NCBI GenBank assembly: GCA_019359675.1
Contig: JAHHGX010000003.1
Location: 1-64,000 of the forward strand
DNA from: Calothrix sp. FI2-JRJ7
Lineage (GTDB): Bacteria > Cyanobacteriota > Cyanobacteriia > Cyanobacteriales > Nostocaceae
Length of the DNA stretch: 64,000 nt
Direction: 5' to 3'
A program made the position numbers and the translations under genes. A model generated the notes under the pieces. The model was not told the DNA's origin. It did no database searches and saw nothing but the letters and a program-made list of their open reading frames with translations. Shown piece by piece: positions 30,001 to 36,400 of the stretch. Each line of letters opens with the position of its first letter. The first letter of the stretch is position 1.

Positions 30001-33000
30001 TTATATCAAAGATTCCTGTCATATTCATCAGCTTCATTTCTGTTGAAGCAGCAATATCGACAGATTGGTTATTAGTTTGATATGTAGTATCTTGATTGAT
30101 GCGGGCGCCCGATTGAATAGTTGCCTTTGATGTATCGTTGTAGATAGCAACATTAATGGAACCAGCAATTGCAATGTTATTATCCGAATTTGCGTCAAGA
30201 GCTTGACCGTAACTACGTGTAAAAGAATTTAAGAATAACCCCGTCAAACCAAGTTTGCCATCTAAAAATGACCCGGCAGTTCCTTGTAAATCTTTAGCTA
30301 GGTCAAAATAAGTTTGCTCATCGCTTAAATCAGTTAGCCAAGGATAAGTTAAGGTTGAACCAATGTCTATTTTTTCTTTCGCATCAATTTGAGCCGTTCC
30401 TTTAACAACTGCCTGAACATCATTGCTATAAACGCCCACGCTTACCCCTAAAGCTAGTGCTTGGTCATTTCCTTCATCAGGCTTGCTTGGATCATCAGCA
30501 GCTACGGATTCAACATTGTTTTGAACTTTTTGTTCCTGGTTTGCTTTTATACTAATGTCTTTGCCAGATTTGAGAATGCCACCGACTTCCACCAAAACAT
30601 CGTTATTGACTACAGAAATTGCAGTGGCTCCTGTTCCCTGCAAACCAGACAATTGGTTTCCACCACTATCATTGGTTCCTGCCTGTTGGGTTGCTTGACT
30701 GACATTTTGATTATTTTGGTTAGCACTTTTGGTGGCATTACTTCCTGCTGAAGAAAACTTTTGAGCAACGTTGACCCCTTGTAATTCTCCAAAAGATATT
30801 TTATCGCTCCAATTTGGGTCTCCTCTTAACCCAGAGGTTGCACTAGCTGAATCTTCGCTAGTTAAGTAGGCATAAACGCCAATACCCGCAGTTGTAACTT
30901 TGTCTCCGTCTTTTAGACCTGCGGTTTTTTCTTGAAAGGTTAATTCTGGTTCATTATCGGTATCACCATCTCCCTTGGCTGTAAGACTTCCATCAACGGT
31001 TGCCTTAACATCTCCTAAAGCAATACCTAAACCAAGGGTAATGCCTGCCTTCCCGTCATCGTATAAAGCAACTTCGGCACTTCCTTCGGTTTTACTGTTT
31101 CCCAGAGCTTTTACATTAATATTTTTCTGAGATGTAATCGCTGCTCCTTGGCTAATTTGTGTTAGTGCATTCACATCAGAATAAGCCAAGCCAAAAGAAA
31201 CAGCCCATGTATCATTTGTTGCTGATTGTCCTTGTAGTAAGCGATTGGTTGTTCTAGCAGTGGCACTGGCAGTTGCATCAGCTTTCGCTGTGATATTAAC
31301 ATTTTCCTGAGCATTAATTACAACATCGCTACCAATGAGGGTATTAGCTGTCGCAACGGCGCCACTATAGGCGATACTAAATTTTTGGAGAATACTTTGA
31401 CCGCCAGTTGTTAAATAAGCTAGTCCTTGGGTAACTAGCCCCCCGGTAACGGCTTGAATTGTACTATCAACACTAGTTTCGGCTTTAATCTCTACATCGC
31501 CGCTACTTTCTATGTTGGTATTGCCTTGAATACTAATCTCAGCTTTAGCATTTTGATGGACGATTTGGAGAGGAAGAGATAGACTACTGCCAAAGATATT
31601 ACCTCCAATAGATGCAAGATTATTGGTAAACAAGTCTCCTACACCATCCCAGAAAGAGTTTACATCTTCACCTTCGAGCTTTTGGACTAATGCTTCTTTG
31701 AGGCTAGCATTAGTTTTGACATTGGCTTCTAAAGTAATATTATTACCTTTGAGAGTTGCATCTGTCAGCGTAATAGATACAGTATCTGGGGTAAAATCAA
31801 TCCCGAATCCTGTCAGCATACTGACAAGATTTCCTGCATATAAATCTGCCTTAAAAGTAATATCTCCAGCACTGTAATTACTACCACTTACATTAATAGT
31901 ATTAGTGAGGATTTGAGAACCTATGTTAAGGTTTATAGAACGTTCTTTATTACTACTTAAAGAAGTATCTAATATATCATAATCTCCCTCTGCTGTAAAC
32001 TTTACAGTGCCAGAATTACCACTAGACTTTGCTGTTGCATATTCACTTTCGCTGCCAGAAAAATTGCGAGTGGAAATAATGACGTTGTTGTCAACAGTAA
32101 TTTTTTCTGCTACAACGTCTAAATTACCACCCTTTAAAAATAAATTTGTTCTAAAGGTAACTTCGTCATCGCCTACATTACCTAAGATTTTAAAGTTATA
32201 ACCAGATTTGAGAGTGGCAAGTGAGATACTAACTGCATTTTGATCGCCATTAACTTGATTAACGCCAATACCCACATTAGTTAAATAATTTTCATCGCGA
32301 ATTATCAACGAATTTTTATCATTACTCAAAAAAATTGTTAGCTTATTAGCCTGACCATCTTCACCATTAAATTGTAGCGTGCCGTCCTTAAAAGTTACTG
32401 TGCCCAAAACAGATGTAAAACTGTTATCTGCTGCAAAAGTTTGTGTTTCAATTGCACCTGTCTGATACTCCAGTACCCAGTTACTACCTAAATTCCCGCT
32501 ACCTGTTAAATCTTTAGAAGCTGCAATATCGGCGCCAGTTAGTTTACTTAGTTGAGTAATAAAAGCCTGCCCTGAAGTGTCTTCAGCAACATCGCACCCG
32601 TAAAATAAAATGTCAGCATCGCTCGTCAGCGCGCGTGCCCAATTTTGAAGTGCGACATTGTAATCACTGAGATTCTCTTGCGTTAACTGTGTATTTCCTA
32701 GTTGTAAGCTACCAGAGTCACCGTGAGAAATGATGTGAATCCCTGTAACGCTACTACGCTGACTTAGTAATTCGCTAATTTGATATACACCATCTTTTGT
32801 TGCATCCAGCGTTATTACCTCAGCACCAGGCGCCACTTTTGTGACTATGCTTTGATAATTATCAATATTGGTGTCAATGAACACAATTTCTCTAACAGTT
32901 GCCCGCATCGCTGACAAATATGAGGAATTTGCAGTTAAAAGAGGGTCATGTTGCCATTTGCTTGCCTCTTGTGGAGATAATTCTAAACCAGTTATTGAAT

Positions 33001-33265
33001 CGCGTGCAGCAGAAGAAATAATAGGGTTGGAAATACTTGGAACTCTAAGGCTAAATAAATTATCATTATCATTAAAATCTGAAATTTGTTGATTTTGGTT
33101 TATATTCAACGGTAATTGAGTAAATATATTTTCCTGGTTGTATAAAGGTGCTTGTAATGACTTAGGAGAAATTCCTAAGATATCTAAATCATATTTAGCT
33201 TTTAAAAAATCTCCTTCGACTGGAACAATGGGTTGTTGAGGAGAATTTAGATTATTGAAATCCAT
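18011..33265 (-). CDS. Giant DUF4347 beta-strand-repeat exoprotein
   Basis: This 5084-residue protein is probably a secreted or surface adhesin. Residues 1-120 are polar, with no classical signal peptide. Residues about 125-290 are a DUF4347 domain (EIVFIDTNIDNYQSIV, HIISHGDSGSL, DILFYGCDVA), a common N-terminus of giant cyanobacterial exoproteins. About 300-3050 and 3550-4000 are glycine/asparagine-rich beta-strand repeats, clearest at 1550-2700 with units of roughly 70 residues ending in motifs like VAVN. About 3090-3550 holds several HGF..GD.V.Y repeats. The C-terminal part (about 4390-5070) is six 116-residue repeats with RTX-like GGAGDDNITV and GNDTVYVES motifs, likely Ca-binding. The lack of a signal peptide and the adjacent HlyB/HlyD genes point to type I secretion. 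ATG 33265 gives the conserved-looking N-terminus. Confidence 0.9.
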   Translation of the reverse strand: MDFNNLNSPQQPIVPVEGDFLKAKYDLDILGISPKSLQAPLYNQENIFTQLPLNINQNQQISDFNDNDNLFSLRVPSISNPIISSAARDSITGLELSPQEASKWQHDPLLTANSSYLSAMRATVREIVFIDTNIDNYQSIVTKVAPGAEVITLDATKDGVYQISELLSQRSSVTGIHIISHGDSGSLQLGNTQLTQENLSDYNVALQNWARALTSDADILFYGCDVAEDTSGQAFITQLSKLTGADIAASKDLTGSGNLGSNWVLEYQTGAIETQTFAADNSFTSVLGTVTFKDGTLQFNGEDGQANKLTIFLSNDKNSLIIRDENYLTNVGIGVNQVNGDQNAVSISLATLKSGYNFKILGNVGDDEVTFRTNLFLKGGNLDVVAEKITVDNNVIISTRNFSGSESEYATAKSSGNSGTVKFTAEGDYDILDTSLSSNKERSINLNIGSQILTNTINVSGSNYSAGDITFKADLYAGNLVSMLTGFGIDFTPDTVSITLTDATLKGNNITLEANVKTNASLKEALVQKLEGEDVNSFWDGVGDLFTNNLASIGGNIFGSSLSLPLQIVHQNAKAEISIQGNTNIESSGDVEIKAETSVDSTIQAVTGGLVTQGLAYLTTGGQSILQKFSIAYSGAVATANTLIGSDVVINAQENVNITAKADATASATARTTNRLLQGQSATNDTWAVSFGLAYSDVNALTQISQGAAITSQKNINVKALGNSKTEGSAEVALYDDGKAGITLGLGIALGDVKATVDGSLTAKGDGDTDNEPELTFQEKTAGLKDGDKVTTAGIGVYAYLTSEDSASATSGLRGDPNWSDKISFGELQGVNVAQKFSSAGSNATKSANQNNQNVSQATQQAGTNDSGGNQLSGLQGTGATAISVVNNDVLVEVGGILKSGKDISIKANQEQKVQNNVESVAADDPSKPDEGNDQALALGVSVGVYSNDVQAVVKGTAQIDAKEKIDIGSTLTYPWLTDLSDEQTYFDLAKDLQGTAGSFLDGKLGLTGLFLNSFTRSYGQALDANSDNNIAIAGSINVAIYNDTSKATIQSGARINQDTTYQTNNQSVDIAASTEMKLMNMTGIFDINLNENVINAAKGKDSWASVLNYGADGVRKGAGGSLFVAVMDNDTFATVEDGVLIHAGADGALNVKGNADILHVSLTQAGSQGSDFALAGSIGFIYQNSNTHASLGTGVKVTGGSDVTVEAIDDTTHINVVGSVATGGGSGSVIGVSVGINTISRDTQAFIGTPDTQAAGTKGTNINAKNLKLNAQSDGVVVTVGLAGSKSSSQKPPEQQASQPQNDPNADPLDGTDIQPLFSDLDGALDGESLPGLFNEGQSDFNNSTKQKPSQKYGLGISGVVNFNLITDNTKAFINDAGTVKAKKLDLISGNNTNLIAIGGSVALSSNASGDTFQKSSNGIAGAVGINILTGETSSFIKEANLDIEETLTQRAIRDGDIVAVNAGAAGGTDNPGTQVAGSVAVNIIDYDTLAYADGVKGKIKGKTTLEARDGSNAPNEGEYTIGKSGSSSIWAIAGSASYSSDNGRGKASNGFGVGISFNSIKGDTKAEIRNSNLTHNGIELNATSDNDIRSITASLGVSKSSTSGGIGAAGTFSWNSLSNSTTASIQNSTLSGTGNITLTSEGKSDIFAISGGIGVSAGGGQGKGIGAGIAVNLLRNKNNAYIDKSSIITNGALSLTANSTGSIVALTAGIAFSGSQGGLSFAGSVAVNNIANDVTAYISNSPLINTQGGNVTLRATDDSVIQSVSGGIAVSGGNSIGASIGVNIIKNNILSYIDNSTITQAGALSLASTSTSQIDLLSVGGSIGNNFALGGSVSVNVINNTIASYITNGSNVTANSNINLAASDQSMTNSLSGGLAFAKSGSAVGAAIAVNVTSNNVLAYIGDRNPKDQISTSKPGSTVTSNNGSLTIQATSTALVNSVALGGSGGTQIAVGGSVTVNILNNKLESSIKGNSKVTAKNNIELKANQPEQVKPGNWFSRASAFIATPLDNEDIPKQGINSLAGGIGISKGGTGIGASVAINIINNKFHTFIDNSTVKSTNGSILLDANLKTEINAITIGGAGGKVAVAGSVSVNRINTVTDAHISNNSTVNAAQQVKLTATDNSKIESIAGQISIGGKVGVGAAVSTNYINNKVNAFISGQTTATANSVSLKADLNALIRNATVGGTGAGTFAAGGAVSVNNINTVTNAHITNAKVQAAQLVDISATDYSKIESLAGQLTVGGTAAIGASVSTNNVGNKVQSYISGSQVTANVITVKSNLTAGISNITAGGTGAGTFAAGGSVTVNNIKTTTSAYISNNATVQTQQNVEVLATNIATIKSLAGQANASGTAAVGAAVAVNNSSSTTEAYINSSNITSTAGQVKILATGAETIESLSAGASVAGAVALTGSVSVNNITNTISAYALNANVSASSLEISAKDTATIKSLAGQISVGIKGGVGAAVAYNNIGNTVKAYAQDSTINTAGNVLINANGEGTIETIAVGGAAGLFVGLGGSVAVNEMSNKVSAYIQGGNLRATGSVGVLANSVNSMDTKGGTASAGLAGVGATIVVNNLNNSTQAYLSGANVNALGNQSVTVSKADGSGGTEVMQGLAVIATSEEDLEVTIGTASAGALGFAASIAVNSFKDTTQTYISGGSINSNNTGANAEQSVVVKAFNDSNVDVKAGAGAIGAGGVGATIDVTTVKNGTSAFIDNASVNALKNVNVEAKAKKDVNSLVVAAAGGKGLGVSGAVSVVNVSGGMSSDALTAADDTKDKVNKQLSDIDGMGKDSQGNQNIRTKKDIVNDLSSNPGAIQGTTAFISGSINAGGQINIISDETTKLGITSGALALGGLLGAGGSVGIANITHNTSAYVGANANLTVGSNLNILATGLVDSSKVQTIAGTAGLVGLGAAVSYLTSNNNTNAYIDSGTRINKANNINVTAGSSSNLKAEGWGASVGAAAVGVVIANTKESGTTQAYLGNGVQIQNANSLNVNATAKEAVSAISQSAAGGIISGNGSVPTATVSPTVKAYVGDNAKIQVAQDVQIVSDVTLDGDAEAKGVSIGAIAVGVSIAEVNVNPNINTYIGSSSIIEANNVTVESRLGKPITVSDTSLDPKSAVNNGKNTITFNSERGLKTGDQVVYTNGGGSDINGLKNQSSYNVIAVDSKTVKLGSEFNATQVDVKFNTIKFGSNHSFRDGDKVVYEASGGSAVGGLVSGNTYYVKVIDSSTIKLTANPSSTPITKETGITNINTVGLDTVIGINNHGFQNGDTVSYQQRSAQFIVVKEIPQDAQSNSVLNLSTDVTAENTIKSANHGFADGDEVTYSTTETALGGLTSGQTYYLIKVDDDNFRLSTTRYGQAIDITSAALNSSHKITATGLKVQEVEQLNFSYTDDTVNTNTITVNNHGFTTGQQVTYKASGTALTGLMTETTYYIIQVNSNQFKLASSLINAENDIGIDFGSDTNSHQLIFTKGLKELEPGVSYYVIGATQNSFKLANSKGGAALKLSLSDAISMGLNHLFTKEDVIDLTATSTGTHNIHFDIDNSTATGNKHLLSTGATATVPSQGDNKFSAYAEASAGGLIGGNATLATLNITPTMNTYVGNSVSITAKGNVSVTSLSSVEVTGATESDVLGAIAVGASKINVTVNNTNNTDVGFSAQIKAQGNVNVTGLSNQTLNVSASGAAGSAITFADADAHASVTNNTTTTIKNGANITSNDTLLVRSASNTNGIILAFGNGIGLYGDADGDSSFKFDGSNTTNINDNVRLEARSLTVEAVVDTLNPGALSMASGGGFIGNIDAHAKVDLTGSDVTVYIGSGAYLKGDNVTLDAKYKNVNSSAIALAACASFGGDTDSEVTNIMPLTAKVFTDANSTIEVYKLNVISDFENFNSISVAESKKLLFDFGSESKDEKYTPTPIIHFNSNVILNRRDVNPVLIIDQNGVVVQQSQNVTVNVTATDITVNSIDNTKVGDVNFIIPSRTPEMAKNGQFTDRGKYTIVDPAYDTVQLENSSNKNFVINNMSVINSVGMPQIKYDQVKVNNKTIATTNLTPPNILPVNPTVVTITNKGNSDLILQGVIDNPHDSTVLYSQGNIFSRGTNQKIITRDLKITALGSIGANGQRIIAQLNQGYAPVTSDVSSHNISLDTTAQNSIFLDLTAQQLDSNPVTVDVKTMTSSAGDVNIAIRQTTNNSNTAVAALYDFTKIIAGGDIIIDAGTTTTNIKGNTDFLNNTAFSDGAALTNIDGKTASGVKGLLDVVTGGYIDLTEVAGGVNLKQAVSANDFIQLTVIEASNLGEDLLLVDGAKVSAAKDVTFLVGDNFQINSTAEIKAGGNVVIKADYGNQDTEGTLVNIFGWIYANRMEIYGDRDNDNFNIHKLATTTNLWARAGNDTINIGDFKQIADNIAATLFVSGGIGRDTLNVDDSGDVTDNTAYLTDTQINALGMTGTVDYGNIDYVNLKLGSGNDIVVVESTHNGQTNIETTSGNDTVYVESINGETTVRGGAGDDNITVSNFEQIADNIAATLFVSGGIGRDTLNVDDSGDATDNTAYITDTQVNGLGITGTIDYGNIDSVNVRLGSGSDIVVVESTHNGQTNIETTSGNDTVYVESINGETTVRGGADDDNITISNSEQTVENIAATLFVSGGIGRDTLNVDDSGDATDTTAYVSDTQINGLGMTGTIDYGNIDSVNVRLGSGSDIVVVESTHNGQTNIETTSGNDTVYVESINGETRVRGGAGNDNITVSNSEQIADNIAATLFVSGGIGNDTLNVDDSGDATDNTAYVSDTQINGLGITGTIDYGNIDSVNVQLGSGSDIVVVESTHNGQTNIETTNGNDTVYVESINGETTVRGGAGDDNITVSNSEQTVENIAAKLFVSGGVGRDTLNVDDSGDATDNTAYVSDTQINGLGITGTIDYGNIDSVNVQLGSGSDIVVVESTHNGQTNIETTNGNDTVYVESINGETTVRGGAGDDNITVSNSEQTVENIAAKLFVSGGVGRDTLNVDDSGDVTDSTAYVSDTQINGLGITGTIDYGNIDSVNVQLGSGEDIVVVEAISADTSIMTGLGNDTVYLDDPNQLLAILSVDGQKRN
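18060..20100. repeat. Six tandem 348-bp repeats inside the giant gene
   Basis: The period is exactly 348 bases (116 codons), seen from matching points at 18338, 18686, 19034, 19382 and 19730. The copies nearest the 3' end of the gene (about 18320-18660 and 18668-19008) are almost identical, while the outermost copies have diverged. The pattern fits recent unequal exchange or gene conversion within the array. It may be hard to assemble with short reads. Confidence 0.92.
22620..24000 (-). other. HGF..GD.V.Y repeat block inside the giant protein
   Basis: Residues about 3090-3550 contain four or more units of the type NHGF.TGQQVTYK followed by GL.....YY.I.V....FKL. They break the Gly/Asn-rich beta-helix pattern on either side and are richer in Tyr, Thr and Lys. 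They probably form separate beta-sandwich or beta-barrel modules; similar units occur in some phage and adhesin proteins. Confidence 0.55.
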
Positions 33266-33346
33266 AGTATTTATACTCTTGTTAGATAAAAATCGTTAAA
33301 TTTTAAAAACAGATAGATTGAAGTAACAAACGTATACGGTCGAAAT

Positions 33347-33371
33347 GGAGAGTGCTTGTTCATGCACTCCC
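33347..33371 (-). terminator. Hairpin between the two giant genes
   Basis: GGAGAGTGC (33347-33355) and GCACTCCCC (33364-33372) pair well across an eight-base loop. It follows the stop of the 1899-residue gene by about 30 bases. There is no long T-run, so it may be an attenuator or processing site between two genes of one transcript. Confidence 0.5.
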
Positions 33372-33400
33372 CAAATCTAAACGAGATATTAGGCTAGACT

Positions 33401-36400
33401 CTAAACTGTTACCTTGACTTGATTGATAGATAAAATCATGTCATTGTAGTCACGGTCACCACCACCAATAATGTCCTCAAAGCCGAATTTGTTAGTTCCA
33501 AGATTACGAATGTAGTCTACGCCGTTATTACTGATACCGATATATGACGTGAGGATACGGCTGTAGTCGTTACCAATACTGGATAACGTACCATTGGATA
33601 CCATAAATGGCGCATAGTATTGACCTCCTTTAAGGGTAATTGAAGCTTCACTGGTTTTGGAATTTTGGGCTTGAAATTCTACGTCCTTGACTAGGGAGTC
33701 TCCGGTTGCTAATTGGAAGTAACGCTGCCTTTGATCAGCGCTAAGGTTAGTTGTTGGGTCAAGTAACATGCCAGTAAGCGGGTCTTTAATTGAGCCTTTT
33801 GCATCGTCAACTCGATAAAGGTAAACAGAGTTTTTATAGCCAGCTTCGCGTTGTAATGAAAATTGCAAAGTAACCTGTTTACCATCAAAAGCATTAGACG
33901 ATTTGAGGTCAATCAATTCGCCTGTAGTATTCAATTGAGACTGATTTTGAGCTATTGCTAATAGTCCTACTTGAGAACGTGCTTCTTCCGCAGTCAAAAT
34001 TCTGGCGCCAATATCAAATAACCCGGCGAAAGATATTTTAGCGGTTTGTCCACGTTCGTCTGCACTAGTTTGAAAAACTGCTGACCCGCTATTTAAACTG
34101 GAAAGCGAAAACTTTACAGATTTGGAATTGGCGCCGTTGAAAAGTAGCTCATCTTTTGTTCCGTCTTGAATGACGAAGAAAACTGCTTGCTCTCCTTCTT
34201 CAAAAGCAACTGTGTGAGCTTGATTACCGATATTAGGGTTGCGAGATTTATTTGTTAATGAGCTAAACAGAGTTTCCCCACGCTGAATAATAGCTTGTTT
34301 GGCTTCATCTAAAGAATTAACAGCTTTACCATTTACCTCAATGATTTGCCCATTATCCCCAAAACGAACGCGCGCCATTCCAACTTCTGAAGCTTCCCTT
34401 CCAGAAAAGCCACTGATATTGAACTGAACGAAACTGCGATTACCATAGAAGTTTAAGCCATCTTGACTGGAACGAGCTTCTATCCGACTGGCGCCAAAAT
34501 CTAAATTAGCTGCAACCAAGGATTTTTTAATCACACCATTGCTTAAGCCATCTTCATCACCCCATTCGCCATCTTGCAAATAAACTACTGCCCAATCAGC
34601 CTTGCCATCAAGATTTCGGTCTTCCAGCACTGCTCCGGTAAGCATATCGCTATTCAACTGCCCTCGTTTTGAATTGGATTGGCGCCGGAAATCATAAAGA
34701 GTGCCATCTGCACGACGTTGGAGAATTGCATTTACTGGCATATCTCCTAGACCATCTGGTAGCTTAATTTCAACTCGAATTGGTTTTTGTTTGATGCCTT
34801 CTTGAACTTTCTGCTGCAAATCTTTGTCTTTGAGTTGCGAATTTGGCATCACTTCAAAATCGATGATGTCAAGCGCAGTTGTTATCTTTTTCAGCGATGA
34901 CTTCTTCAGGTCTTTGCTATCAAAGACGGCAATCGGGTCACTAGTAACTTCCTCTAAGCGTTGAGTTTTTACGTCACGAATTACCAACACAGGTGTCTCA
35001 GATGCACCAAATTGCTTTTGGTCGTCATCGTGAATTGCTACAATTATTGGCTTTGTAGTACCACCATCGGCGCCGAATAAAGCGACAATTCCCCCATCGT
35101 CAACAGCTCTTTGACTCAAATTTTTAAGTTTGTCGTCAGCGGACTGCTTGACAATTTCACTAGCCGCTTGTTGTTCTGTAGGAGCGTTGATACCGTCAGC
35201 ATCGATGTCAGGAATAACATTGATACCGATAGTATCTTTGTCGATTTGAATTTCATTACCAAAATTACCCAAGTCACTAGTGGTAATAGTTAAAGTTTCG
35301 CTGCCATGATAGTCTTGCTCACCACGATAGACTAGACCGTTAAGGGCATTATTAACATCTGCTACCTTACCAGTAAAAGTCATTGTGGCATTTGCTTTAC
35401 CATCTCCTGCTGTAAAACTTAACTTTGTGGCATCTTTTAAAGTCAGAAAACCTTTAGTAACAGAGAGTGTTACTTGTATCTCTCCTTTACCTTCATCAGC
35501 ATCCACGTCACTAATGCTGATGGCATTACCTTTTTGGGTACTGAAAATTAAGTTCTTATCTTCATCTACATTTTGTTGACCAGGTAAACTATTGACAGGA
35601 GCATCATTAACGGGTGTTACAGTGATGCTAACTTCATCGGTGTCAGTAAGTATTCCGCCACTACCCGTATTGCCTTTATCACTGGTAGTAATTGTTAAAG
35701 TGTCGCTACCGTGGAAATTTGTATCACCTCGATAAGTTAAACTTGCCAAAGCTTTGTTGATATCAGCCTGCTTACCCGCAAAGCTTACCACAGCATTTCC
35801 CTGCCCGTTTCCTTCTTTAAAGGTCAGACCTATGGTGTCTTTTAAAGTTAAAGTGCCTTTGGTAACAACAAGCTTAACTTCGGCTTCACCTGTTGCGCTT
35901 TCTCTAATGTCAACATCTTTGATGCTAATGCCATTACCGTCAGCATTAAATACTAAATCAGTATCTTCTTGTACAGTTTTTTGAGTCGGTACTAAGTTTA
36001 TAGGGTCATCATTAACAGGATTGACGAAAACCTTAACGGTATCTCTTAGTAATAATTCTCCGCCACTACCACCATTAGCTTTGTCATTAATGCTAATTGT
36101 TAAAGTATCTTCTTTGTTGTAATCTTGCTCACCCAGGTATGTAAGACCATCTAATGCCTTGTTGATATTTTCTAGGCTACCACTGAAGACAACATTAGAA
36201 CCACCATTGCCTTTATTCGGGTCAAAAGTTATCCCTTGGGTGTTTGTTAATGTTAATTTCCCATTATTTACGGCTAAAGTAACCTGAACCTCTGTAACTT
36301 TGACATTATTCTCACCATCTACATCTACGTCGCTAATGGTGATGGCATTTTTGTTTGCAGCGCTGAAGACTAAATTTGTATCTTCATTAACACTTTGAAT